From CAYRLW01 sp964425215 (GTDB taxonomy: Bacteria > Spirochaetota > Spirochaetia > Treponematales > Breznakiellaceae), in the NCBI GenBank assembly GCA_964425215.1, contig CAYRLW010000033.1, positions 1 to 41,984 on the forward strand: 41,984 nt of DNA. The letters are read 5' to 3'. This document shows positions 20,251 to 28,104 of the stretch, piece after piece. The position numbers and the translations under genes are program-made. The stretch's first letter is position 1; every line of letters begins with the position of its first letter. Below the pieces are notes generated by a model that saw nothing but the letters and a program-made list of their open reading frames with translations, did no database searches and was not told the origin of the DNA.

Positions 20251-21713
20251 GTAGGCTTACTGAAACCATCGATCCCGAATGGACCCTGGCGGAGCTTTTT
20301 CCGCGTTTGGAAACCCAAGCCCTGACGAGCGCCCAGCTACTATCGTTTTATTTGGATCGGATCGAAACTATCGATCGTTCCGGGCCTAAGCTCCGATCGA
20401 TCCTGTATCTAAACCCAAAAGCCCTGGAAGAGGCCCGGATCTTGGATAAAGAACGCCGTGGGGGCACCATTCGGGGGCCCTTGCACGGAATTCCGGTGCT
20501 CCTTAAAGGAAATATCAACACGGGAGACTCCCAACCCACCAGCGCAGGGTCCCTGGCCCTGGAGAATTTTTTTCCTCCCGAGGCCCCGCTGGTTTTACGG
20601 CTCCGGGCCGCTGGGGCGATTATTCTGGGAAAAACCAACCTAAGCGAATGGGCCAACTTCCGGTCGTCCCATTCCAGCTCCGGCTGGAGCAGTTCGGGGG
20701 GCCAGACTAAAAACCCCTACGTTTTGGACCGAAGCCCCAGCGGTTCCAGCTCCGGCTCTGCGGTAGCCCTGGCGGCGGGGCTCTGCCCGTTGGCCGTGGG
20801 TACGGAAACCGATGGTTCTATCGTTTCCCCCGCCTCGGCTAACGGAATCGTGGGCTTTAAACCTAGTCGGGGTCTGGTTAGTACGGAGGGCATAGTCCCC
20901 ATATCCCACACCCAGGATACGGCGGGGCCCATGGCCAGGACCGTGGCAGATACGGTTCTGCTCTTTGCGGTCCTGGCGGGCCGGGATCCGGGGGAACTCC
21001 TAGGTCCAAGTTTTCCCGAGGGACTCTATCCTTTACGGATTGGTTACGCCCACGGTTTGGCCCGGTTTTTACCATCGGTTCAGAACATCATGGAGGGGGC
21101 CGTCGCAACTTTGGAAACCCTGGGAGCCCGGGTGGTTCCCATCGATCTAGAGATCCCCGAAGCGGTGTCCAAGGCGGAATACCAGGTACTCTTGTACGAA
21201 TTTAAACATGATTTGGAAGCGTACTTGCGAACCTACGGGGCTCCCTTCAGGAGCTTGGAAGAGTTGATCCGCTATAACGAGGCGCATGGAGACCGCATTC
21301 TCCGATACTTTGGCCAGGACATACTGATAGAAGCCCAGGCCCAGGGACCCCAAACGGAACAAAAGTACCGGGACGCCCTGGAATTGTGCGCCCGCTTTGA
21401 ACGGGAACGGGGGATAGGGCCCGCCATGGCCGCCCACCGCTTGGACGCGATCGTCGGCCCCTCGGGAGGGCCCGCGTGGAAAATTGATCACCTGTTGGGG
21501 GACCACTACTTGGGCGGAAGCGCCCTGCTCCCAGCCCTATCCGGCTACCCCCACCTGAGCGTTCCCGCAGGCTTTATCGGTGAACTTCCCGTGGGCCTGT
21601 CCATTTTTGGACTTCCCCATACAGAGACCACCCTTTTCCGTATTGGGAGGGCTTTTGAAAAGGCCCAAAAAGGGCGCCGGCGCCCCCGGTTTTTACCCAC
21701 CGATCCGGAATAG
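20247..21713 (+). CDS. Amidase-signature enzyme
   Basis: A 488-residue hydrolase of the amidase-signature family, which uses a Ser-cisSer-Lys triad to cleave carboxamides. The lysine is K87 in PVLLKGNI, the cis-serine lies in SGSSSGSAVALAAG (about 165-178) and the nucleophile is S191 in GTETDGSIVSPAS. The length suits a stand-alone amidase rather than GatA: there is no GatB/C partner nearby. It overlaps the DppF-type gene by 4 bp (ATGA) and ends the sigma-54 operon. No signal peptide, so it acts on imported substrate in the cytoplasm. Confidence 0.9.
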   Translation: MSRLTETIDPEWTLAELFPRLETQALTSAQLLSFYLDRIETIDRSGPKLRSILYLNPKALEEARILDKERRGGTIRGPLHGIPVLLKGNINTGDSQPTSAGSLALENFFPPEAPLVLRLRAAGAIILGKTNLSEWANFRSSHSSSGWSSSGGQTKNPYVLDRSPSGSSSGSAVALAAGLCPLAVGTETDGSIVSPASANGIVGFKPSRGLVSTEGIVPISHTQDTAGPMARTVADTVLLFAVLAGRDPGELLGPSFPEGLYPLRIGYAHGLARFLPSVQNIMEGAVATLETLGARVVPIDLEIPEAVSKAEYQVLLYEFKHDLEAYLRTYGAPFRSLEELIRYNEAHGDRILRYFGQDILIEAQAQGPQTEQKYRDALELCARFERERGIGPAMAAHRLDAIVGPSGGPAWKIDHLLGDHYLGGSALLPALSGYPHLSVPAGFIGELPVGLSIFGLPHTETTLFRIGRAFEKAQKGRRRPRFLPTDPE

Positions 21714-21835
21714 GTCCATAATCACGGAGCGGTTCTGGGTGATTTTTTCAAGCTGTTTGGAGCGATTTTACCAAGGGGAACATGGTACGAAATATTTAAA
21801 AAAACCTCGTTTGATATTTTTTTTAAAATACCCCC

Positions 21836-21864
21836 TTGACCTTCGTAGAGAAAATAGATATCTT
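21836..21864 (+). promoter_or_regulatory. Sigma-70 promoter with no protein gene behind it
   Basis: TTGACC (21836-21841) and TATCTT (21859-21864) have a 17-bp spacer. About 120 bp downstream is a strong intrinsic terminator and no convincing reading frame lies between, which suggests a small RNA. Confidence 0.55.
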
Positions 21865-21870
21865 GCAAAG

Positions 21871-22020
21871 TATTCCTGGACATGCGGCAATACCACATCG
21901 TTTAGCATCAGTACCGTTCCCAGGCGGTCAGTGAACGTCCCGCAACTTTTCGATATAACACCCGCCGCTTGCTCAGGTTGCCCCCCGGGTTTTCTCACCT
22001 CCTTTTCCCGGGGGGTTTTT
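21871..22020 (+). ncRNA. Candidate small RNA (promoter to terminator, about 150 nt)
   Basis: The stretch between the promoter at 21836 and the terminator at 21981 has no credible coding frame. The 5' segment cctggacatgcggc (21876-21889) is nearly complementary to gccgcttgctcagg (21964-21977), giving a long closing stem. The middle holds two unpaired-looking sides of about 25 nt and a terminal hairpin cgttc/gaacg (21934-21956). That outline resembles 6S RNA (closing stem, central bubble, terminal loop), but I see no decisive conserved sequence. Alternatives are a leader with an attenuator or another small RNA. It does not contain the SRP RNA GGAA-loop motif. Confidence 0.45.
21981..22020 (+). 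terminator. Strong intrinsic terminator with anti-SD-like loop
   Basis: Nine-bp GC stem ccccccggg (21981-21989) / cccgggggg (22007-22015) followed by a T-run. The 17-nt loop (21990-22006) contains tcacctcctttt, which matches the 3' end of 16S rRNA including the anti-Shine-Dalgarno sequence. Confidence 0.85.
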
Positions 22021-22031
22021 ATTTTTAAAAA

Positions 22032-22188
22032 TTGAGGCTCTTTCAAAACTCAGGGAGTTTTGAAAGAGCAACCTTAGATGTACATGCAGTATTTTTACTA
22101 TTCTTTACTATGCAAGAAAATATCCTGTTAATGTAAAAATACTGCAAGAGGTTTTTGCAAAAGTAACAGACTTTTGCAAAAACCTCAA
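22032..22188. mobile_element. MITE-like palindromic element
   Basis: A 157-bp non-coding element with imperfect terminal inverted repeats: ttgaggctctttcaaaact at the left and the complement of acttttgcaaaaacctcaa at the right. Each end is itself a perfect hairpin (15 bp at 22037-22069, 17 bp at 22148-22186). The centre contains the 14-bp inverted repeat tgcagtatttttac / gtaaaaatactgca (22085-22098, 22133-22146) that recurs at 2619-2680. No transposase gene lies in the window, so it would be non-autonomous. Flanking target duplications are not clear. Confidence 0.6.
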
Positions 22189-22407
22189 TTTCCATTCAAA
22201 CCCTGTTGCCTTTGATAAAAGGCCACCAGTCCGGCAGACGTCAAGGCCGGAGAAACCGCTCTTCTACCGCCTTTGTCCTTGTCTCGGCTTTCCCGAAGGA
22301 CTATACTGCCCCGGTACGGAGGAATCGAACGAAACGCCCTCCGCTGGGCTTTCAGTCCTTTTGGGCACGGTATTGAAGAAGAGAGTCTAACCGCATAGGA
22401 GTTTCAC
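22189..22407. other. Intergenic stretch, no assigned gene
   Basis: This stretch separates the palindromic element from the nitroreductase gene. It holds a short hairpin (gccttt/aaaggc at about 22207-22222) and no recognised riboswitch. On the minus strand one frame stays open for about 65 codons and ends ...AGLVAFYQRQQGLNGN, but it lacks a start codon with a ribosome site and matches nothing I recognise. It may be a decayed gene end. The stretch 21714-21835 holds nothing recognisable. Confidence 0.3.
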
Positions 22408-23157
22408 ATGGTCGAGAAATACGAAACGGGTAGAAAATTTCTTAAATCTAACTGGGAATTGCTAAGCGGTTCCTGGCAGTCGGACCAAGCGAAGGGGGTA
22501 AGCGCCCCGGAGCAGGAAGAGGTTCCCTTGCCGGGAACGACAGTTATACCGCTGATTAAAGCCGATCAGCTCACTATCCAAGGGGCACCCCTCTTAGAAC
22601 TGCTTCGAAGGCGAAAAAGCCGTCGAAAGTACGCGGCCCGGCCCTTTAGTCTGGAAGAATTTTCCTTCCTTTGCTGGGCCGCCGCGGGAATTCGGGAACA
22701 TCGGGCTAAATTTTCTTTCCGAACCGCCCCTTCCGGTGGAGCCCGGCATCCCTTTGACCTTTTTATCTACGTGGATAGGGTGGAATCGATTCCTCCGGGC
22801 CTGTACCGTTATTTACCGGTGGAACACGCCCTGGCGCTTGTCCGTTCAGGGGACGATTCTTCCGCTTTGAATGAAGCTTTACGGGACCAGTATTGGAAAG
22901 CCGCGGCGGTCTTTATCTGGGCCGCCGTCCCGTACCGGACCGAGTGGCGGTACGGTCCCGCCTCCCATAAAATAATAGCCCTGGACGCGGGCCACGCTTG
23001 TCAAAACCTGTACCTCGCCTGCGAAGCCCTGGGCGCGGGGACCTGCGCGATCGGTGCTTACGATCAAAATCGGCTGGACGCGTACCTAGGTCTGGATGGA
23101 ACCGACAGATTTGCCCTATACGTGGCAACCACGGGGAAGCAGGAGGGGGACGCTTAA
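22408..23157 (+). CDS. SagB-type nitroreductase-like dehydrogenase
   Basis: A 249-residue FMN-dependent oxidoreductase of the SagB/ThcOx branch of the nitroreductase fold. Markers are LLELLRRRKSRRKY with RPFSLEEFSFLCWAAAGI, the FMN-contact segment RTAPSGGARHPFDLFIYV and the C-terminal HKIIALDAGHACQNLYLACEALGAGTCAIGAYD. Some family members oxidise azolines in peptide-toxin synthesis, but no SagC/SagD (YcaO) gene is nearby, so this is probably one of the many stand-alone homologues of unknown substrate. ATG 22408 follows ggag. The convergent gene at 23193 is 35 bp away. Confidence 0.88.
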   Translation: MVEKYETGRKFLKSNWELLSGSWQSDQAKGVSAPEQEEVPLPGTTVIPLIKADQLTIQGAPLLELLRRRKSRRKYAARPFSLEEFSFLCWAAAGIREHRAKFSFRTAPSGGARHPFDLFIYVDRVESIPPGLYRYLPVEHALALVRSGDDSSALNEALRDQYWKAAAVFIWAAVPYRTEWRYGPASHKIIALDAGHACQNLYLACEALGAGTCAIGAYDQNRLDAYLGLDGTDRFALYVATTGKQEGDA

Positions 23158-23192
23158 AAAAGGTAGTTCGCCCTGGTCGGGGCCAGGGATGG

Positions 23193-24542
23193 TTACCGGC
23201 GACCCATACGTTTTTTTATCGTGGTTTGGATCCGCTTCTGAAGGTCCTTAATTACCAATTCTATCTGCGGTAGCATCTGGAAAAATTCATCCATCTCCGG
23301 AGCCTTTTCTCTGTTTTCCTCCACCGGCGGAGCATTAAGGGAAATGAGGACCTGTAGCAACTGACCGATAAGTTGGGATAGTTCGGTGAAGTCCTGGACC
23401 GGCAGATCCTGCCGTTTGGGCCCCAGGGCGTCCAGCTTCCGAATATACTCTATGTGGTCGGCGTATAGATTGACCAGTTTTGTCCGCAGGTCGCCGTAGG
23501 GATCAAGCTGGGGATTGTAGCCCCGAAGCGCGGGTTCCATAAAATCCTGTAGTATGTCCATAAGTTCCGCCGCCGCTTCCGGGTACACCTTCCACTGCGA
23601 CGCGGTCTTAAAGTATCGATCCCATACTTCTTGGAAATCCAGGTTTCTATAGGCCGCGTCTATAAAGAGAGCTTTGATTTCCTCGGTCTCGAAGGCAAAT
23701 TCATAATCGTTTAAAAACTCGTCTAACCTGGCCACACTATTCTTTTTTTTAGCCGTTTTTGGTCGTACCGGGGCCGCCCTGCTTCCTTCTCCGTAGTTTT
23801 CTTGTAGTTCAGGAAACTGGATATCCTCCGCCTGGGTTCCCCGCTTCCAAATAAGCCGGCGTCCGGCAAGATCAACCAAGCCTATACGTCTCTCCGACCG
23901 CAGGTATTCTAAAAACGAAGCCCCCGGATCCCGGTATACCGCGGGCCCCCCAAAACGGTAGGCTAGCGAAAGGGTGATGAAATTGTTGCGGGGGTAGCCC
24001 TCATATTCCATGGCTTGGTCAAAGGCCTGGTCCAGGGTGTCAAACCACGCTGTACGAGCTTCGGCGGTCGGAATCCCTGGAGGAAGGGTTTCCACGGTAA
24101 ATAGTCCCAGTTTGGGTACCCGTAGGGTCAGCTTGATATAGGTCCCTTCTGGTATGGGCTTGGACCCAAAAAGGCCATCTAAACTCCAGACCCCGAGTCG
24201 GATCAGGGCGTTTTTGGGGTCCCCCCGGGAATCTAAAAGAACCTGTAGGTTCCCTTCGTCCGTGGCTCCTAAAAGATCAAAAAATTCATGGACTTCTAAA
24301 AGCTCATGAAGACGCAAGGCGTCGGAAAAGCTAAGACCAATCATCTTTGTGGGAAGATCTTTGCCCCCTTCGCTGAGAAGTATCAGCCTGTCGGTAGTAA
24401 AATCTTGTTTTAAAAAGCCTAAAAAACGATCCCCCGGAATGAGGATCCGGCGTTCGCACTCCAGGGGATCCAGTTTTATCAACAGGGTCGCCATTTGGGG
24501 AATACTTTTACGAGGGGTGGTTCTAAGGGTTTTTGCTTTCAT
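23193..24542 (-). CDS. Uncharacterised 449-residue protein
   Basis: I do not recognise this protein. It has no signal peptide or membrane helix. The N-terminal 250 residues look like a mixed alpha/beta domain (for example RILIPGDRFLGFLKQDF and YIKLTLRVPKLGLFTVETLPPG). A basic linker near 265-280 (RPKTAKKKNS) leads to a helical C-terminal part of about 170 residues ending in a lysine/arginine-rich helix (LVIKDLQKRIQTTIKKRMGRR). The start MKAKTL is preferred over an upstream ATG at 24578, as a G-rich site lies in front of it. It is a single-gene unit, divergent from the Uma2 gene. It may be restricted to spirochaetes. Confidence 0.65.
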   Translation of the reverse strand: MKAKTLRTTPRKSIPQMATLLIKLDPLECERRILIPGDRFLGFLKQDFTTDRLILLSEGGKDLPTKMIGLSFSDALRLHELLEVHEFFDLLGATDEGNLQVLLDSRGDPKNALIRLGVWSLDGLFGSKPIPEGTYIKLTLRVPKLGLFTVETLPPGIPTAEARTAWFDTLDQAFDQAMEYEGYPRNNFITLSLAYRFGGPAVYRDPGASFLEYLRSERRIGLVDLAGRRLIWKRGTQAEDIQFPELQENYGEGSRAAPVRPKTAKKKNSVARLDEFLNDYEFAFETEEIKALFIDAAYRNLDFQEVWDRYFKTASQWKVYPEAAAELMDILQDFMEPALRGYNPQLDPYGDLRTKLVNLYADHIEYIRKLDALGPKRQDLPVQDFTELSQLIGQLLQVLISLNAPPVEENREKAPEMDEFFQMLPQIELVIKDLQKRIQTTIKKRMGRR

Positions 24543-24584
24543 CCCCCAAGTATAACGTCTGCCGAATTTTTCGTCCAACGGATT

Positions 24585-24613
24585 TTGACCCTTCGATTAA
24601 AATCCCGTATAAT
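24585..24613 (+). promoter_or_regulatory. Near-consensus sigma-70 promoter of the Uma2 gene
   Basis: TTGACC (24585-24590) and TATAAT (24608-24613) have a 17-bp spacer. A ggag ribosome site follows at 24621 and the start codon at 24631. This is one of the best promoter matches in the window. Confidence 0.75.
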
Positions 24614-24630
24614 GGTACCTGGAGCCGCCC

Positions 24631-25200
24631 GTGGAAATGCGAGGAAATAACGCGTTAAAAGATGATAGGTGGTACACGTTAAAAGATTATAGAGCCTGGG
24701 GGGATGATGATCGCTGGGAGTTGATAGATGGGGTCGCCTACAGTATGAGCCCCGCCCCTCGGGTGGCGCATCAACGACTCTTGTTAGAACTGGGTCGACA
24801 ACTTGCGGATTCTTTTAACGGTAAACCCTGCGAAGTTTTTATAGCTCCGATAGACGTGTTTATTACCGGTACCGATTCGGACCAGGATGATACGGTGGTT
24901 CAACCGGATCTGATGATAGTATGGGATTCCCATAAGGTCCAGGATAAGGGGATTTACGGGGCCCCCGACTGGATATGCGAGGTCCTCTCTCCCGCCACCG
25001 CTTGGAAGGATCAAACGGAAAAACGGAACCTGTACGAACGGTTTGGGGTACGGGAGTACTGGGTGCTGAACCGCGACACGTTGGACCTCCTCATGTACGA
25101 AAGGGAAGGGGATCACTTTAAGGCGCCCCGGGCCGCTAGCCTTAAGGATCCGGTTCCGTTGACTCTTTTCCCACAACTAACGCTGACCGCAGTTCGTTAA
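24631..25200 (+). CDS. Uma2-family (DUF820) restriction-endonuclease-like protein
   Basis: A 189-residue protein of the Uma2/DUF820 family with a PD-(D/E)xK nuclease fold. Typical segments are DDRWELIDGVAYSMSPAPRVAHQRLLLELGRQL (glutamate and histidine conserved), VVQPDLMIVWDS (catalytic aspartate), PDWICEVLSP (catalytic glutamate) and TEKRNLYERFGVREYWVLNRD. The family is expanded in cyanobacteria and scattered elsewhere; its biological role is not known. GTG 24631 is the likely start because ggag sits 7 bp upstream; ATG 24637 is possible. It is a single gene with its own strong promoter. Confidence 0.85.
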   Translation: MEMRGNNALKDDRWYTLKDYRAWGDDDRWELIDGVAYSMSPAPRVAHQRLLLELGRQLADSFNGKPCEVFIAPIDVFITGTDSDQDDTVVQPDLMIVWDSHKVQDKGIYGAPDWICEVLSPATAWKDQTEKRNLYERFGVREYWVLNRDTLDLLMYEREGDHFKAPRAASLKDPVPLTLFPQLTLTAVR

Positions 25201-25213
25201 TAACCCCTAAACC

Positions 25214-26470
25214 CTAGGCGGCGCCCCGGTCGTCGCGGTCGTTCTCTTGTTTTCCCCGATCAAGCAGTTTAATGCCCAGGGCTCCTCCGGTGGTAATAGC
25301 GCTGGTAACCAGCCATAGGATCCCAAGCCCGAATCGTTGAATAATCTGACCCCCAAAGTAGGGGGCTATAGCCCGTCCGCTCCCGGTAATAAAGGGGAAA
25401 ATCCCGCCGAACCGGCCCCGATGGCTCATGGGGGTATGGTTGGCGATGTAGTACCAGGTATTCACCGCGTCAACGATTTCGCCGAGGGTCCACAGGAGGG
25501 TGCAGAGGTAAAAAAAAGGAAGGCTCCGGGCGATAAAGAAGCCCGCGAACCCCGCGGTATACAAGAGCCCCGCAAAGGCTACGTTGGCTAGGGTTCTAAA
25601 GCGACGGGTAACGCTGACAATGGGTGCGTTGAGAAAAATGACCAATAGCGCGTTGAGGGACATCAGTTTTCCGAATACCGCCGCTCCCTGTTCTTCCCCG
25701 AAGACCGCAACAGCCGAAAGGGGAAGACTAAAGAGGGTCTGTCCGTACGCTAGACCGTAGAGGGAAATGAGGACCCCAAAAACCAGCAGTCCCGCCCGTT
25801 CTTTCAGGGCCATCAAAAGGGTCCCCTCCACCGCCTTATCGGTCCGATCCGTTTTCATGCTCTCTTCCAGTTGTTCCTTCGTCGGTTTTGTTTCCGGAAT
25901 AAGGGCGATATTGAGGAGTACCGACAGGAAACCCATGAGGGCGTTTCCGAAAAAGAGCCATTCGCTGGCCCTGTAAAAGAGGAAGCCTGCGATCACCGGC
26001 CCCACCGAATATCCCAGGTTGTGGCCCAGATACGTTAGGGCAAAGGAACTTTGCCTGTTTTCTGGAGTCGTGATATCCGTTTGGATCGCCTGCCGGGCAG
26101 GATCGGCAAATCCGTCGAAAAACAGATTAAGGAGTATAAAAAAAGGAACCAGGTTTGAAGTACCCAGGAATCCGCAGACCAAAAACATACCGCTGGCCAA
26201 GGTTTGGGACACAAAAAGCACCAGTCTTCTTCCCACATGGTCGGTCAATTTGCCGCCAATAAAGGTTCCAGGAATATACGCCAGGGAGGCGATGAACATA
26301 AAAAAACCAGCCTGGGCGACGGAATAATCAAGTTTTTGTGTTAAAAAGAGGGCCAGAAACGGATACACAAAGATCCCCATCCCATTTACGATGGTGGCGA
26401 AGAAGAGAACGTACACCGATCGGGGTAAACCCCGGTACACTTCGAAGGGGTTTAGTTTCTTTACATTCAT
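25214..26470 (-). CDS. MFS transporter
   Basis: A 418-residue major-facilitator protein with 12 predicted helices. The family motif between helices 2 and 3 is visible as GGKLTDHVGRRLVL, and the segment DITTPENRQSSFALTYLGHNLGYSVGPVIAGFLF resembles the MdtH/YttB-type drug-efflux or export branch. Substrate cannot be inferred. The start is placed at MNVKKLNP; an upstream TTG at 26500 adds ten residues, and neither has a good ribosome site. It ends in a hydrophilic tail (RGKQENDRDDRG). It converges with the Uma2 gene at its 3' end, 13 bp apart. Confidence 0.85.
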   Translation of the reverse strand: MNVKKLNPFEVYRGLPRSVYVLFFATIVNGMGIFVYPFLALFLTQKLDYSVAQAGFFMFIASLAYIPGTFIGGKLTDHVGRRLVLFVSQTLASGMFLVCGFLGTSNLVPFFILLNLFFDGFADPARQAIQTDITTPENRQSSFALTYLGHNLGYSVGPVIAGFLFYRASEWLFFGNALMGFLSVLLNIALIPETKPTKEQLEESMKTDRTDKAVEGTLLMALKERAGLLVFGVLISLYGLAYGQTLFSLPLSAVAVFGEEQGAAVFGKLMSLNALLVIFLNAPIVSVTRRFRTLANVAFAGLLYTAGFAGFFIARSLPFFYLCTLLWTLGEIVDAVNTWYYIANHTPMSHRGRFGGIFPFITGSGRAIAPYFGGQIIQRFGLGILWLVTSAITTGGALGIKLLDRGKQENDRDDRGAA

Positions 26471-26742
26471 AAGGGGTATTATTTTATCGATAAATAGCAA
26501 GATGGAAAAGGATAGGGGCCCCTGGGGTCCTAAAAATTCCGGTAAACCCGGCTCTTTTGTACGTTCCCGGGGTAAAAATCCCAGGTTGCCGTAACTTTTT
26601 AATGAAAAACGGACAAGTTTGACAAACGCTTCGGCGGGGCTTGGACCTTAAACCTTGAGGTATTGGAAGTCAACGGCGGTCTTCCGAATACACCCATTCC
26701 TATTCCGTCGCGGAAGGGAGAAATAGGAAGAAAAGATCATTC

Positions 26743-26762
26743 GAGGCTTTTTAAAGAACCTC
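26743..26762. repeat. Short GAGG...CCTC hairpin at the end of tldE
   Basis: gaggctttttaaagaacctc is an imperfect palindrome overlapping the tldE stop codon. Its ends resemble the terminal hairpins of the element at 22032-22188 and the copy at 31945-31983. It could act as a transcript end for the tldDE operon. The remaining gap 26471-26742 shows no gene. Confidence 0.4.
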
Positions 26763-28104
26763 ATTCCGCTTCGGTAATCCGGGGTTTACGGATAAGCACC
26801 GCCGTGGGTCCGAAGAAATTGCCCTGCCGGGAGACGGTCGACGAGAAGGCCAGATTATCCTGTTCGTTGGAAAGGGAGCCAGAAATGGAACCGCCGGTCA
26901 TGGGTGTTTCCTTTCCATTTTGGTGTAGTATGGCGAGTCGGAGTTCCCCGCCGAATTCCCCGGAAATAACATCCATATAAAAATCGGAGAAAGCCAGGGC
27001 TTCCAGGTACGTTTGTGTGGAAAGGTTCGATAGGTCCAGGTTCCCCGGGAGTACCCAGCGGGATGAACAGGTTCCTCGAGGCGGCACCGAAAGTGCGGCT
27101 GTGTGACGGACCGGACCTTCGAGAGCCCTAAGGATCCCATTTTCTACTAATACGGTCCGCCGTAAGGGAAACGCGTCCGGGTCGATGGGACGGCTGGCGG
27201 GACAGCCTTTTTGTAGAGGATCGAACCCAAGGGTCAAAGGATCTCCCCCCAATTTTCCGTGGAGTATCGGTTTCCCTATAACGGAGTCGCAGGCTCCGGA
27301 CCGTATTTGGGCCGCCTGGGAACGGAAAAAGAGGGGATTGAAAAATTCGGGAACCGCTTCTCCCGTAAGTATCACGGGAAGTTCCGCCGCTTTGATCCGG
27401 TTAAGTACTAGGGGCCCGGCGATGGAGCGGAGATCCACCTGGTGGCGTAAAAGGAGGGCCCTTTTATTCAATTCCGGAAAAAGGGTTTCTAAATCCTCCT
27501 GGTTCGATACGGCGATGGACCAGAAATCCGAAAGCTCCACCTCCGAAGCTCCCTGACCTGCCGAAGCGGCGAGTTCGGCTTCCGCAAGGATATCCGTCCA
27601 AGCGGTGTCGGTACCCGACGATGCGACGAGACGGTGATCCCGACGGGTAACAAAGAGTTCCACCGCCTGAAACCGAGGGTCACCGGATGGGCTGGAGTTG
27701 GGATGGGAAAAGACCGCTTCTTCCTCGGCCCGTGCAACGGTGGCTAAATCGATGGATGAAAGATTTGATTCCCCTTGGATGACAAGAGGTTCGCTGGTAA
27801 GCCGCCACGCTGGTCCCGGTGAGATTTGAGCCCGCCGAATGGCGGCGGTTACACGGCTGGCCAATTCGTCCAATTCCAAGTTGGGGGGAAGGGACACGAT
27901 GGCCGAGCCCCGTTGGATTCCCTCCCCTGACTGGCTATCCACGTGAACCGTAAGGCTGTTTCGGGTAATGGTCTTCGATCGGGCCATATCCAGACGTCGG
28001 CCCGAAAAAAACGTTTCCATGGCTTCCTCGTGGGATGTCTCCAGGGTCCATTCGGAAATATGTCGCAAACCTCTTAAATAATCGATAATGCTTTCGAAGT
28101 TCAT
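26761..28104 (-). CDS. pmbA: TldE/PmbA-family protein, non-catalytic partner of TldD
   Basis: A 447-residue member of the TldD/PmbA family lacking the HExxxH zinc motif, as expected for the TldE partner. In known systems TldD and TldE form a heterodimeric metalloprotease that degrades unfolded or modified peptides, including microcin precursors and the CcdA antitoxin. Typical C-terminal family segments are GDPLTLGFDPLQKGCPASRPIDPDAFPLRRTVLVENGILRAL and TQTYLEALAFSDFYMDVISGEFGGELRLA. It overlaps tldD by 4 bp and is translated after it. The sequence is diverged from enterobacterial PmbA. Confidence 0.82.
   Translation of the reverse strand: MNFESIIDYLRGLRHISEWTLETSHEEAMETFFSGRRLDMARSKTITRNSLTVHVDSQSGEGIQRGSAIVSLPPNLELDELASRVTAAIRRAQISPGPAWRLTSEPLVIQGESNLSSIDLATVARAEEEAVFSHPNSSPSGDPRFQAVELFVTRRDHRLVASSGTDTAWTDILAEAELAASAGQGASEVELSDFWSIAVSNQEDLETLFPELNKRALLLRHQVDLRSIAGPLVLNRIKAAELPVILTGEAVPEFFNPLFFRSQAAQIRSGACDSVIGKPILHGKLGGDPLTLGFDPLQKGCPASRPIDPDAFPLRRTVLVENGILRALEGPVRHTAALSVPPRGTCSSRWVLPGNLDLSNLSTQTYLEALAFSDFYMDVISGEFGGELRLAILHQNGKETPMTGGSISGSLSNEQDNLAFSSTVSRQGNFFGPTAVLIRKPRITEAE

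Noticed and set aside
20247..21713. GatA, glutamyl-tRNA amidotransferase subunit A
   Set aside because: No gatB or gatC nearby, and it is the last gene of a nutrient import operon; the sequence fits general amidases.
21871..21980. Signal recognition particle RNA or tmRNA
   Set aside because: The GGAA-tetraloop and GCAGC internal-loop motifs of SRP RNA are absent, and there is no tRNA-like 3' end for tmRNA.
22222..22245. Cobalamin riboswitch suggested by ccaccagtccggcagac
   Set aside because: It only loosely recalls the B12 box. The other conserved blocks (GGTGAAAATCC-type and CCCGCxxCTG-type) are missing, and a similar 15-mer at 29619-29633 has no structure around it.
24631..25200. Restriction-modification or defence system
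   Set aside because: Uma2 proteins have a nuclease-like fold, but there is no methyltransferase, antitoxin or other defence gene next to it, so no system is claimed.
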